The notes: a model not told the origin generated them from the letters alone. Shown: positions 9,295 to 18,072, counted from the first letter of the stretch. The stretch: DNA of 53,906 nt from Acidimicrobiia bacterium (GCA_018057765.1 JAGPDB010000011.1:1-53906), one strand, 5' to 3'. Program-made: numbers and translations.

Positions 9295-9399
9295 ATGACA
9301 TGCTATTCCATAAAGTGTTACAATAACGAAAACATTACATCTACCTGGTCTTTCTCTTCTTATCATCATCATTATCATGTTCATTATCACGATAGATAA
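9295..9399 (+). other. Possible His-rich leader-like ORF (34 aa)
   Basis: ATG at 9295 opens a 34-codon frame with six His codons among codons 24-32 (pattern HHHYHVHYH). TTGGGT (9259-9264), a 16-base gap and TATAAC (9281-9286) stand eight bases before the ATG, the same arrangement as the histidine leader at 12263. No plus-strand gene follows closely: the region beyond is antisense to sufU and MMPL begins at 9936. I see no clear attenuator hairpin. The run comes from a TCA-triplet low-complexity tract that gives poly-Ile in another frame, so it may be chance. Confidence 0.25.
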
Positions 9400-9408
9400 G
9401 GGGAAGAA

Positions 9409-9912
9409 CTACTCAGTTGTAGCAAATTCTCCTGATTTACTTTCTTTATCGTCAGCTATTGCTCGAGCCAAAGTGTTAAACGACAGTGTTGCACACTTAA
9501 TACGCACAGGAAATTTCACTACACCAGTTAATGCTTCTAACTCTCCGAGGAGTTCAGTCTTTTCTTCGTCAGCAGTTGAACCATCTTCATTTCCTTCAAG
9601 TTGAGATTCATGTACATCCATAAGTGCTTTAAATTCGTCTATGAGTTTTAATGCATGACTAATTGTTTTACCTTTTATAGCTTTAGTCATCATTGACGCA
9701 CTTGCTTGTGATATTGAACAACCACTACCGGACATTTTTACATCTACAATAATTTCATCCTCAATTAATATATATAGAGTTAATTCATCACCACAAAGAG
9801 GATTCTTGCCTTCGGATACAATGGCCGGTGGGCTTTCAAGTTCTCCTCGATTACGTGGCGCACGATAATGGTCAAGTATAACTTCTCTATATAATTCTTC
9901 TAAGTTTGACAT
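9409..9912 (-). CDS. sufU: SufU-type iron-sulfur cluster assembly protein
   Basis: A 167-residue protein of the SufU family, the partner that accepts sulfur from SufS in Fe-S cluster assembly. The conserved Zn/sulfur ligands are all present: Cys40 and Asp42 in NPLCGDE, Cys65 in GSGCSIS and Cys140 in IKCATLSF. The insertion between the second and third Cys (about residues 98-130) is typical of SufU and separates it from IscU. The N-terminus LEELYREVILDHYRAPRNRG is characteristic. It is divergent from the MMPL gene and about 11 kb from sufS on the same strand, unlike the usual adjacent sufS-sufU order. Confidence 0.93.
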   Translation of the reverse strand: MSNLEELYREVILDHYRAPRNRGELESPPAIVSEGKNPLCGDELTLYILIEDEIIVDVKMSGSGCSISQASASMMTKAIKGKTISHALKLIDEFKALMDVHESQLEGNEDGSTADEEKTELLGELEALTGVVKFPVRIKCATLSFNTLARAIADDKESKSGEFATTE

Positions 9913-9935
9913 GCAATAAGTGTAGACTTTTTCTT

Positions 9936-12134
9936 ATGCTACTTTCCATTACAAAATTCTGTTTTAAAAAATATCGTATTGTGATTTCAATATGGCTAAT
10001 AGCTTTAGTTGCTTTTGTCGCATTAGCATCGAGCTATTCAGGAGAATGGTTAGACCAAGGAGCGTTGCCTAATACAGAATCGTCCAAAGCTATAGAGGTA
10101 TTAAAGAAAATAAATCCTGATTTGGCAGACAATGCAGCACAATATGGTGCACGTATAGTATTTGAATCAAAAGATGGAATTATTAATCACGAGAAGGAAA
10201 TAGATGCTTATCTAAATACATTAGTTGCGAAGAAAGATAAAACTAATATAGCAACTTTCCAATCACCATTTGACAAGAAAACTAATGGTATACAAATTTC
10301 AGATGATGGAAATATTTCTTACGCAGAAATTACTTTTGAGTCGGGTATAAAACTTCAAAAGGCTGGAGTTCCATCTATAGATTTAGCAAAAGATTTACGC
10401 AAAAGCATTACTGTTGAATTTAGTGGCCAGGGTTATCAAAACTTTGAGATACCAAGTAGCGAAGCAATAGGCATATTTGCTGCGTTGCTCATATTGCTTT
10501 TCGCATTTGGCTCACTAATAGCAGCAGGTGTTCCAATATTTACAGCAATCGTAGGGATCGTTATTTCATCTAGTGTTGTTGCACTTATTGCAAATCTTGT
10601 AGGTATTCCTGAATTCACAACACAAGTAGCAGCAATGATCGGTATTGGTGTTGGTATCGATTATGCATTATTCATTGTTACTCGATATCGTGAATCTTTA
10701 GCTAGGGGAAACGATCGTGAATCAGCAACTATAGAAGCTATGACTACGTCTGGAGCAGCGGTACTTTTCGCTGGTATGACAGTTGTAATTTCTCTATTAG
10801 GCATGTTATTCATAGGCCTAGAATTCATTAACGGTTTAGCAATCGGTACATCAATAACAGTTTTTATAATGGTTCTAGGTGCGCTAACTTTCGTGCCAGC
10901 ATTATTAGGTTCAGTAATCGGAAAAAATTTACATCGTCTGTCTGTTCCTCAGCGTAAAGTTGACCCAAATAAAAAGAAATTCTGGGTAAGATGGTCAGAA
11001 TTCATACAGCGCCGTGCTTTGATATCGTTATTATTAGGTGTGGTAATACTTGGTACTTTAGCTATTCCATTATTTTCATTACGTGTTGGTGCTAGTGATG
11101 ATTCAAATGTTGGAAAGAAAGAAACAGTACGTAAATCGTATGAGCTTTTAGCTAAAGGTTTTGGGCCTGGTTTTAATGGGCCATTACTTATTGTTTTAGA
11201 TTCTGGTCAAGCAGGTAAACCGGAAGTATTAGCAAAAGTTGTTGGTGAGCTCGAAGCAATAAAAAATATTGAGAGCGTATTTCCTTCATCGCAAGTTATT
11301 AAAGCAGCAAGTCAAAATGCTAATGCGATGCCAAAACCTGGCGAATCTCAAATTTCTGTAATAAATGTGAAGCCAAAAACTGGTCCACAAGATGAAGCAA
11401 CAACAAATTTGATAAATCAATTGAGAAATGATATTTTGCCGAAAGCATTAAAAGATTCTGATGCGAACACAAATGCAAAAACATATGTGAGCGGCTTCAC
11501 GGCTTTTAATGCAGATTTTGCAACTGTTATGGGCGAAAGAATCCCAATATTTATTACTGCGGTTTTAATTTTAAGTTTCTTATTGTTAATGGCAGTATTT
11601 AGATCCGTATTAGTTGCATTAAAAGCAGTGCTTATGAATCTACTTTCTATCGGTGCAGCCTACGGTGTAGTTGTTGCTATATTTCAATGGGGTTGGTTGT
11701 CAAAACTCATTGGTATCGAAGGGGCAGGACCAATCGAAGCTTGGGCGCCAATGATGCTCTTTGCCATAGTATTTGGACTTTCTATGGATTATGAAGTTTT
11801 CTTGCTTTCAAAAATCAAAGAAGAATATGATGATACAAAAGATAATGCAGCAGCTGTGACACACGGACTTGCTGCAACTGCAAGAGTAATAACAGCAGCT
11901 GCTCTAATAATGGTATTTGTCTTTGGTGCATTCATACTTGGTGACAACCGACAAATAAAACTAATGGGGGTTGGTCTCTCGATGGCTGTATTGTTGGATG
12001 CAACTATTGTTCGTATGCTTTTAGTACCTGCAGCAATGGAGTTATTGGGCGACAAAAACTGGTGGATTCCTAAATGGTTAGACAAAGTAATACCTAAGAT
12101 CCATGTAGAGGGCGTCAAAGCTGAAAAGCATTAG
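9936..12134 (+). CDS. MMPL/RND-family transporter
   Basis: A protein of 732 residues from the ATG at 9936. The frame stays open to a TTG at 9906, but that start would overlap the divergent sufU start, and MLLSITKFCFKKYR gives the usual short cytoplasmic lead into the first helix. The architecture is a duplicated half: one helix, an extracytoplasmic loop and a five-helix bundle, then the same again. Family-type sequences include IGIGVGIDYALFIVTRYRE in the first half and FGLSMDYEVFLLSKIKEEY in the second. MMPL proteins export lipids or small hydrophobic compounds using the proton gradient; the substrate here is unknown. A weak hairpin follows near 12155-12185. Confidence 0.93.
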   Translation: MLLSITKFCFKKYRIVISIWLIALVAFVALASSYSGEWLDQGALPNTESSKAIEVLKKINPDLADNAAQYGARIVFESKDGIINHEKEIDAYLNTLVAKKDKTNIATFQSPFDKKTNGIQISDDGNISYAEITFESGIKLQKAGVPSIDLAKDLRKSITVEFSGQGYQNFEIPSSEAIGIFAALLILLFAFGSLIAAGVPIFTAIVGIVISSSVVALIANLVGIPEFTTQVAAMIGIGVGIDYALFIVTRYRESLARGNDRESATIEAMTTSGAAVLFAGMTVVISLLGMLFIGLEFINGLAIGTSITVFIMVLGALTFVPALLGSVIGKNLHRLSVPQRKVDPNKKKFWVRWSEFIQRRALISLLLGVVILGTLAIPLFSLRVGASDDSNVGKKETVRKSYELLAKGFGPGFNGPLLIVLDSGQAGKPEVLAKVVGELEAIKNIESVFPSSQVIKAASQNANAMPKPGESQISVINVKPKTGPQDEATTNLINQLRNDILPKALKDSDANTNAKTYVSGFTAFNADFATVMGERIPIFITAVLILSFLLLMAVFRSVLVALKAVLMNLLSIGAAYGVVVAIFQWGWLSKLIGIEGAGPIEAWAPMMLFAIVFGLSMDYEVFLLSKIKEEYDDTKDNAAAVTHGLAATARVITAAALIMVFVFGAFILGDNRQIKLMGVGLSMAVLLDATIVRMLLVPAAMELLGDKNWWIPKWLDKVIPKIHVEGVKAEKH

Positions 12135-12226
12135 ATTTATAGAACTTCATATATCTCTCCAGCGCTTCGCGATAGTTCCGAGATACATAAAGCCTTAAAC
12201 ATATTTTTATATATAATTTTCAGTAT

Positions 12227-12255
12227 TTGACGTATATATGTCGTTTGGCTATAAT
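12227..12255 (+). promoter_or_regulatory. his operon promoter
   Basis: TTGACG at 12227-12232, a 17-base spacer, and TATAAT at 12250-12255: a near-perfect vegetative sigma-factor promoter. The expected transcription start (about 12262-12263) falls on the ATG of the His-rich leader peptide. Confidence 0.85.
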
Positions 12256-12262
12256 TAATGTC

Positions 12263-12346
12263 ATGTTAAAGCGAAATATATTTTCTAACCAGTCATTTGC
12301 TTCATCTTTTCATGCACATCATCACCATATTATGGCGGTGAGCTGA
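12263..12346 (+). CDS. hisL: Histidine operon leader peptide (27 aa, leaderless)
   Basis: ATG at 12263 to TGA at 12344-12346. The peptide carries His-Ala-His-His-His-His at codons 17-22 (bases 12311-12328), the hallmark of a histidine attenuator as in enteric hisL. Its ATG lies seven bases after the TATAAT box, so the mRNA has essentially no 5' UTR and the peptide must be translated leaderlessly. After the His codons, GGCGG (12334-12338) can pair with CCGCC (12376-12380) of the terminator's left arm to form an antiterminator. TCACC (12322-12326) can pair with GGTGA (12337-12341) to form the competing protector hairpin. A ribosome stalled at the His codons would therefore favour readthrough into hisG. 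Confidence 0.85.
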   Translation: MLKRNIFSNQSFASSFHAHHHHIMAVS

Positions 12347-12374
12347 TTTAGTTTTTATATACTAATTTCTTTGA

Positions 12375-12399
12375 CCCGCCACATTAGGCGGGTTTTTTT
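12375..12399 (+). terminator. his attenuator (rho-independent terminator)
   Basis: CCCGCC (12375-12380), loop ACATTA, GGCGGG (12387-12392), then seven T residues (12393-12399). A compact GC-rich stem followed by a U-run, placed between the leader peptide and hisG. Confidence 0.88.
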
Positions 12400-12500
12400 A
12401 TTGCTCGTCTATTTGCAAACTTTGTCATTCGTACCTAAGTAGAGTCCTTTAGAACAATGTCAAAAGATCTAAAATCAATTCACAGACCAAAAAGGAAATC

Positions 12501-13397
12501 ATGAATCAACAAGAAAATTCTTCTACACTAAAAGTTGCTATGCCACGTAAAGGTCGAATTGCAAGTTCATTAAGCTCACTATTTATTAACGCAGGTTATG
12601 AGTGGCCAATAAATGATAAAGAAGGAATGCTATTTGCGAGATTATCTAAAGATATTGAAGCAATGTATATTAGAACAACAGATATTCCAGAAATCGTTGC
12701 AGATAATATCGTTAATTTAGGGATAACTGGAACGGATTTGGTTGAAGAGTCGGGCTGTAATGTGAAAGTTATTCAAGAACTTAATATTTTCAAATGTCGG
12801 CTAGTTCTCGCTGCAAGCCCGCAATGGGCTGAAAAATATAATAAGAAAAAACAAAACACTATAAGAATTGCAACATCTTTTCCTAAAATAACTAGGAAAT
12901 GGGCGCAAGAGAATGGTCTCGACATTATGATTGTTCCACTTTCTGGTTCTGTAGAAATTGCTCCGCGTTTGGGTATTGCAGATGTCGTGGTTGATCTGAC
13001 TCAAACTGGAGTTACACTTCGCAACAATGGTTTGATTGAAGTTGAAACTATACGCGATGTCAAGGCATGTATTGTTGCTCCTGGTGATTTTGATATTGAA
13101 TCAACGAATACAGAATCATTACAAACAAAAATATTTGTCGATACATTAATGTCTGTATTAAATGCACGTGGCAAAAGGTATTTGATGATGAATGCGCCAA
13201 AGTCGGCTATTGATGAAGTTCGCAAGATTATACCTGGGTTAACTTCTCCAACTGTATTAGATCTTTTCCAAAATAGTGATGTAGTAGCTATACATGTAGT
13301 TGTTGATTTTACTGATATAAATGTTATTGTCCCAAAGCTTCGTGCCTTAGGCGTTAAGGGAATTTTAGTTTCACCTATAGAAAAGCTAATACCATGA
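12501..13397 (+). CDS. hisG: ATP phosphoribosyltransferase (long form)
   Basis: Catalyses the first step of histidine synthesis, ATP plus PRPP to phosphoribosyl-ATP. At 298 residues this is the long, self-sufficient form, with two periplasmic-binding-like lobes and a C-terminal ACT-like regulatory domain (about 220-298, including VAIHVVVDFTDINVIVPKL). It should therefore be feedback-inhibited by histidine and need no HisZ. The family stretch DVVVDLTQTGVTLRNNGL is present. The ATG is preceded by AAGGAAATC. It is the first structural gene after the attenuator and overlaps hisC by four bases (ATGA). Confidence 0.95.
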   Translation: MNQQENSSTLKVAMPRKGRIASSLSSLFINAGYEWPINDKEGMLFARLSKDIEAMYIRTTDIPEIVADNIVNLGITGTDLVEESGCNVKVIQELNIFKCRLVLAASPQWAEKYNKKKQNTIRIATSFPKITRKWAQENGLDIMIVPLSGSVEIAPRLGIADVVVDLTQTGVTLRNNGLIEVETIRDVKACIVAPGDFDIESTNTESLQTKIFVDTLMSVLNARGKRYLMMNAPKSAIDEVRKIIPGLTSPTVLDLFQNSDVVAIHVVVDFTDINVIVPKLRALGVKGILVSPIEKLIP

Positions 13398-14434
13398 GTA
13401 GTTCTTTAATGCGACCTGAATATGAAGGCATGGATACTTATAACGGTATTGAAAATCGAGCTCTGATTGATCTCGGTCAAAATACAAATCGATGGGGTAT
13501 GAATCCGGCAGCGAAAAGAGCATTGCTTAATATTGATGATGATATTATTTTTAAATACCCAACTCCTTATGGAGATGATCTAAAAGACGAAATAGCTAAG
13601 TATGTTGGTGTTAATTTTGATCAAGTTTCAATTGGGTCTGGTTCATATGACCACTTAGACACAATTATTCGAGCTTGTTCAAAACCCGGTCAAGTATTTG
13701 CAATATCGAACCCGAGTCTACCTGTAGCAGAACTTGTAGCAAAAATGAATTGTCTTAATATTTCTTTAGTGGATTTTAAAGAAAACTATTCAATTGATAC
13801 AGATGCATTAGTTGACACTGGCGCTCAGGTCATATTCCTATGTTCACCAAATAATCCTACAGGTACTATTATCTCAGCTGAAGAAATTATTGCTGTCATA
13901 GAAAGAGCAAAAGGTCTTGTGATTCTTGACGAAGCATACAGCGAATTTAGTAATACTAATTATGATGAGCTCATTAATAAATATGACAACTTAGTTATAT
14001 TGAGAACTTTTTCAAAAGCATTCGGTCTAGCTGGTATGAGAATAGGCTATGCATTAGCTTCAAATGAACTTACTAAAGCTATTGAAATATCTCGAGGTAT
14101 TTTTAAAACGAGCGCATTATCAGAATACATTGCTAGTCAATGTTTGCAAAATGGTGTTGATGAGATGAAAAATATTGTCAACGAAACAATTGATTCACGT
14201 GAAAAATTTATTGCAGATTTAAAAGAACTTTCGCTAAATCCAATAGAAAGTGAAGCAAATTTTGTGCTAGTTCCTTTTAATGATGCTCAAATTTTTGGTG
14301 AAAAACTTTTTAGTAATAATATTAGTGTGCGAGTTTGTATAGGACTCGCTGGTATTGGTGATGCACTCCGAATCACTATTGGCCCAAAAACAGAAATGGC
14401 TCTAGTGATTGAAGCATTAAGAAAGATATTGTGA
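13394..14434 (+). CDS. hisC: Histidinol-phosphate aminotransferase
   Basis: A 346-residue fold-type I PLP enzyme converting imidazole-acetol phosphate to histidinol phosphate. The PLP lysine is Lys208 in RTFSKAFGLAGMRIGYA. Asn154 lies in the SPNNPTG loop and Asp179 in ILDEAYSEF. The ATG overlaps the hisG stop (ATGA), indicating translational coupling. The N-terminus (EYEGMDTYNG) differs from the enteric version but leads into the usual LGQNTNRWGMNPAAK substrate-arm region. Standing between hisG and hisH, the assignment to HisC rather than another class I aminotransferase is secure. Confidence 0.94.
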   Translation: MSSSLMRPEYEGMDTYNGIENRALIDLGQNTNRWGMNPAAKRALLNIDDDIIFKYPTPYGDDLKDEIAKYVGVNFDQVSIGSGSYDHLDTIIRACSKPGQVFAISNPSLPVAELVAKMNCLNISLVDFKENYSIDTDALVDTGAQVIFLCSPNNPTGTIISAEEIIAVIERAKGLVILDEAYSEFSNTNYDELINKYDNLVILRTFSKAFGLAGMRIGYALASNELTKAIEISRGIFKTSALSEYIASQCLQNGVDEMKNIVNETIDSREKFIADLKELSLNPIESEANFVLVPFNDAQIFGEKLFSNNISVRVCIGLAGIGDALRITIGPKTEMALVIEALRKIL

Positions 14435-15024
14435 TGAAAGTAACTATTTTTGATTACACAGTAGGAAATGTGCACTCATTAGCTAAAGCATTTTCTATTG
14501 TCGGTGCAGATGTAACTATTGAAACAAAATTAAAAAGCTTTAAGGGAGTGGATTTGTTAGTACTCCCAGGTGTTGGTGCTTTCGATCCTGCAGCAGAAAC
14601 ATTGAATACTTATAAAAATGATATTCTTGAAAACCTTAATGATGGACTTGCATGTTTTGGTGTATGTTTGGGAATGCAAATCTTTTTCGAAAAATCAGAA
14701 GAAGGTGAACTTCCTGGCTTAGGTATCATTAAAGGTGAAGTTAGGAAAATTGAATCTAAGCGTACTCCGCATATGGGTTGGAATGATATTTATGGCAATG
14801 ATAAAATATTAAAACAATCTGGTATGACAAATGGATACTATGCAAATAGTTTTGTGTGTCAGCCAGAAGATGACAAAGTTGTGGTTGCTTTATCTAAACA
14901 AGATAATGACGAATTTCCTGCAATAGTAAAACAAGACAATATCACTGGTGTGCAATTTCATCCAGAAAAATCTTCTGTTGGAGGAATAAATTTTTTGAGA
15001 GAATACGTAAGGAGTCTCAGCTAA
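14434..15024 (+). CDS. hisH: Imidazole glycerol phosphate synthase, glutaminase subunit
   Basis: A 196-residue class I glutamine amidotransferase that supplies ammonia to HisF. The catalytic triad is visible: Cys78 in FGVCLGMQ, His176 and Glu178 in VQFHPEKS. I chose the ATG at 14434, which overlaps the hisC stop by one base (TGATG), over the GTG one codon upstream. It is followed by hisA with a one-base TAATG overlap. Confidence 0.95.
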   Translation: MKVTIFDYTVGNVHSLAKAFSIVGADVTIETKLKSFKGVDLLVLPGVGAFDPAAETLNTYKNDILENLNDGLACFGVCLGMQIFFEKSEEGELPGLGIIKGEVRKIESKRTPHMGWNDIYGNDKILKQSGMTNGYYANSFVCQPEDDKVVVALSKQDNDEFPAIVKQDNITGVQFHPEKSSVGGINFLREYVRSLS

Positions 15025-15725
15025 TGAAAATAATCCCAGCAATTGATTTAAGGGAAGGTAAATGTGTCCAACTTCGTGGAGGATCATATGATGATGAGTT
15101 AGTACGACTTGATGATCCGGTAAGTGTTGCTAAAAGTTGGAAAAATAAAGGATATAAAATGCTTCATGTTGTTGATTTAGACGCAGCAACAAACAGAGGG
15201 AGTAATCGTGAGATTATCGAAGAATTAATTGATGTATTCCCAGAGAATATACAAATTGGCGGAGGAATCCGTGAAGTTGATGATATTTCTTGGCTAATAG
15301 ATAAGGGTGCGTCTGCTGCCATGGTTGGAACAAAAGCAGTTTTAGATCCAAAATGGCGAAATTTAATTGCCAATAAGTTTCCTGGAAAAATAATTTATTG
15401 TGCTGATGTGATTGCAGATGAACGTATTGTTGTATCAGGGTGGAAACAAGACTCTGGTATAACACTTGTTAAGGCACTTGATGATATTTCTAGTCTTGAT
15501 TTATTTGGTGTTTTAATAACATCTATTGTTCAAGAGGGAACAATGGGTGGTGTTGATAGTGCACTTTTTGAAAAGGCAACATCTTATTCATCATTGCCAA
15601 TTATTGCCGCAGGCGGTATTGCTTCGTATAAAGATATTGAAATATTAAAAAATGCAGGAGTCTCGAGTGCTGTTGTTGGAACAGCAATGTATTTAAACGA
15701 TTTTTCTATTAAGGATGATAACTAA
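15024..15725 (+). CDS. hisA: ProFAR isomerase (HisA, TIM barrel)
   Basis: A 233-residue TIM barrel that isomerises ProFAR to PRFAR. The N-terminal MKIIPAIDLREGKCVQL carries the catalytic Asp8, and IQIGGGIREVDDI is the first phosphate-binding loop. The second half contains IIAAGGIASYKDI. Many actinobacteria have PriA, which also serves tryptophan synthesis; I cannot decide HisA versus PriA from sequence alone. The start overlaps the hisH stop (TAATG), and the stop overlaps hisF in the same way. Confidence 0.93.
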   Translation: MKIIPAIDLREGKCVQLRGGSYDDELVRLDDPVSVAKSWKNKGYKMLHVVDLDAATNRGSNREIIEELIDVFPENIQIGGGIREVDDISWLIDKGASAAMVGTKAVLDPKWRNLIANKFPGKIIYCADVIADERIVVSGWKQDSGITLVKALDDISSLDLFGVLITSIVQEGTMGGVDSALFEKATSYSSLPIIAAGGIASYKDIEILKNAGVSSAVVGTAMYLNDFSIKDDN

Positions 15726-16492
15726 TGGTCTATCAAAGAATAATCGCTTGTCTTGATGTCGCTAATGGTCGTGTTGTTAAAGGTACTAAATTTGTTGACC
15801 TAACCGATAAAGGTGATCCTGTTGAACTAGCTAAGCGATATGAAGCTCAGGGGGCTGATGAACTCGTGATGTTGGATATTTCTGCAACGATTGAAGAACG
15901 TGTAACATTTCTAAAAACTGTCGAGCAAATCGCAGAATCTATTTTCATACCATTGGTTATTGGAGGTGGCATAAAAAATCTTGATGATATTACTAATGCA
16001 TTACGTTCTGGCGCGGATAAAGTTGCTATTAATTCAGCTGCAATTGCCGATCCAACAATTATTAGTCGTGCAGCTGCACAATTTGGATCACAATGTATTG
16101 TTGCATCAATAGATGTCCGACAAAAAGGTGATGCGTGGGAAGTGGTATCGAGAAGTGGCACTACAGATGTAGGATTAGATGCAATTATTTGGGCTCAACA
16201 ATGTGTTCAAAATGGTGCTGGTGAGATTTTGATGACAAGTATTGATCGTGATGGCACACGTATTGGCTATGACACTGAGCTCTTAAGTACAGTGCGAGAA
16301 TTAGTAGATGTACCTCTAATCGCATCCGGAGGAGCCGGTACTATTGAAGATATAGCCTATGTCTTTACACAATCTAATGTTGATGGGGCACTACTTGCAG
16401 GAATATTGCACGATGGGAAAATAACAGTTGAAGATATAAAAGATGAATTAATAAAAAATCCAAAATTATCGATTAGAAAAGTTGTTTTATGA
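15725..16492 (+). CDS. hisF: Imidazole glycerol phosphate synthase, cyclase subunit
   Basis: A 255-residue TIM barrel forming imidazole glycerol phosphate and AICAR from PRFAR and ammonia. Hallmarks are RIIACLDVANGRVVKG with the catalytic Asp, PLVIGGGIKNLDDI, IVASIDVRQKG with the second catalytic Asp, and LIASGGAGTIEDI. Full family length. It overlaps hisA by one base and hisI by four bases (ATGA), and pairs with the HisH encoded two genes upstream. Confidence 0.96.
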   Translation: MVYQRIIACLDVANGRVVKGTKFVDLTDKGDPVELAKRYEAQGADELVMLDISATIEERVTFLKTVEQIAESIFIPLVIGGGIKNLDDITNALRSGADKVAINSAAIADPTIISRAAAQFGSQCIVASIDVRQKGDAWEVVSRSGTTDVGLDAIIWAQQCVQNGAGEILMTSIDRDGTRIGYDTELLSTVRELVDVPLIASGGAGTIEDIAYVFTQSNVDGALLAGILHDGKITVEDIKDELIKNPKLSIRKVVL

Positions 16493-18072
16493 AAAGCAAT
16501 ATTGAAAAATTCGATATCGAACTTATTGATTTTGAGAAAGGTAACGGCACTATTGCCGTTGTTACAATTGATGACAACAATGGTGAAGTACTGATGTTGG
16601 CTTATGCCGATCGTCAAGCTATAGAGTTGTCTCTTTCAACGGGCCAAATGCATTATCTTTCAAGAACGAGAGGTTTATGGCATAAAGGGGCAACTAGTGG
16701 AAATTTTCAAAAACTCATCAGATTAAGTCTAGATTGTGATAATGATTCTATTATCGCACATGTAATATCTAATGGGCCTGCTTGTCATCTTAACACTCGT
16801 TCATGTTTTCGTGAAGTAGATATAACTAATCAAGTTAATAATTCTGATATTCCTATATTAGAACAAATTCAAAAGATTCAACATAGCGATCTTTCTCTCG
16901 CGCAAGATATGACAAAAGCATGGTTTAAGAACGCACTTGATATAGAAGCGACTGATGTTATTCTCACTCCGCAGCCAACATCTTTAAACTCGTTTAATGG
17001 CATAGCAATAATTAACGCTGAATCCGTCTTCTTTAAATCTCACACTGAACCAGATAGTGTAATTACTGAATATTATAATTGCCAGATTTTAGATGATGCT
17101 AAATATTCTATCGTGAAACCTTTACGCACTGAAAGGAGCCTTGATCAGCAAATAGTTTTTTATCCTGTAATTAATTATTCAACATTATTCGATTTATCGC
17201 GATCTATTGAACGTGAAGAAAATGACAAAATATCTAGTGAAACAATTATTAAAGCAGAAAAAGATGATTGTCTGAAACTACAGAAGATATATAGTGATAC
17301 TTTAGAATTAATTGATGAAAAAGAAAATGCACTAGCTCCAATACATCAACTTTTCTTTCACCGAATTACTGGCGAGCGTTTTATAGATTACTATGATGGG
17401 AAATCTATAGACACTCTTGATGATAGTCGAATATCAATCCAAGATTTATTTCATAAATCTTGGACCATCAATGGTGTGAAACAAGGATCAACCCTAGGAG
17501 AATTAATTGATAGAGCAAGTATTGTTTTAGATCCATCCCAAAAAACCTATTCATGCATCGGTCATGGCGATGCACATTTTGGAAATATATTTCTTGACGA
17601 TGATAACAATTATCTTTATTTCGATCCTGCCTTTGCTGGAAGACATTCACCAATTTTAGATATGGTCAAACCATTTTTTCATAATATTTTTGCTCAGTGG
17701 ATGTATTTTTCACAAGAGAAAGCAAAAGAAATAGATATTAAAGTTTCAATTGATGACGATAATATAAAACTCGAATATTCTGGGGCATTTACTTCTCTGA
17801 GAAAAGAACTTTACGAAGTTAAACAAGAATATCTTGTTAATCCTATTATGGAAATGTTAATTGAAAAAGGTGAGTCGCAAGAATCGCTAATGGAATTATT
17901 CTCACTGGCGCTAATGTGTTGTCCATTGTTGACACGTAATTTATCTGACACAGATATTTACTCGCCATCAATTTCTTGGCTTGGTTTTGCGATTGCAGTC
18001 CAGTTGGGTAATGGTTTTGAACTGCAAGATTTTAGATTTCTAAATTCTACAAAAGGAAAAAATGATAAATAA
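16489..18072 (+). CDS. hisI: Phosphoribosyl-AMP cyclohydrolase fused to an APH-like kinase domain
   Basis: A 527-residue protein with two parts. Residues about 1-115 are a complete HisI, which opens the ring of phosphoribosyl-AMP. The metal site is visible as Asp82/Asp84/Asp86 in LDCDNDS, with Cys83, Cys99 and Cys106 (ACHLNTRSCF). Residues about 135-527 look like an aminoglycoside/choline-kinase-type phosphotransferase: a possible N-lobe (FFKSH near 181-185), the catalytic loop His359-Gly-Asp361-x-His-x2-Asn366, and Asp379 in YFDPAFAGRH. HisI is normally alone or fused to HisE; here hisE is separate (20095-20391). I know of no described HisI-kinase fusion. The reading frame is continuous, and the gene overlaps hisF by four bases and hisD by eleven. 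The kinase substrate is unknown. Confidence 0.85.
   Translation: MKSNIEKFDIELIDFEKGNGTIAVVTIDDNNGEVLMLAYADRQAIELSLSTGQMHYLSRTRGLWHKGATSGNFQKLIRLSLDCDNDSIIAHVISNGPACHLNTRSCFREVDITNQVNNSDIPILEQIQKIQHSDLSLAQDMTKAWFKNALDIEATDVILTPQPTSLNSFNGIAIINAESVFFKSHTEPDSVITEYYNCQILDDAKYSIVKPLRTERSLDQQIVFYPVINYSTLFDLSRSIEREENDKISSETIIKAEKDDCLKLQKIYSDTLELIDEKENALAPIHQLFFHRITGERFIDYYDGKSIDTLDDSRISIQDLFHKSWTINGVKQGSTLGELIDRASIVLDPSQKTYSCIGHGDAHFGNIFLDDDNNYLYFDPAFAGRHSPILDMVKPFFHNIFAQWMYFSQEKAKEIDIKVSIDDDNIKLEYSGAFTSLRKELYEVKQEYLVNPIMEMLIEKGESQESLMELFSLALMCCPLLTRNLSDTDIYSPSISWLGFAIAVQLGNGFELQDFRFLNSTKGKNDK

Noticed and set aside
9377-9604. Plus-strand ORF of 75 codons at the 3' end of sufU
   Set aside because: It is antisense to the conserved SufU coding sequence, and its N-terminal Ile run is a triplet-repeat effect.
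12155-12185. Possible terminator after the MMPL gene
   Set aside because: Pairing is broken by several mismatches and there is no U-run; too weak to list as a feature.
15214-15465. Minus-strand ORF within hisA
   Set aside because: Antisense to a conserved TIM-barrel gene.
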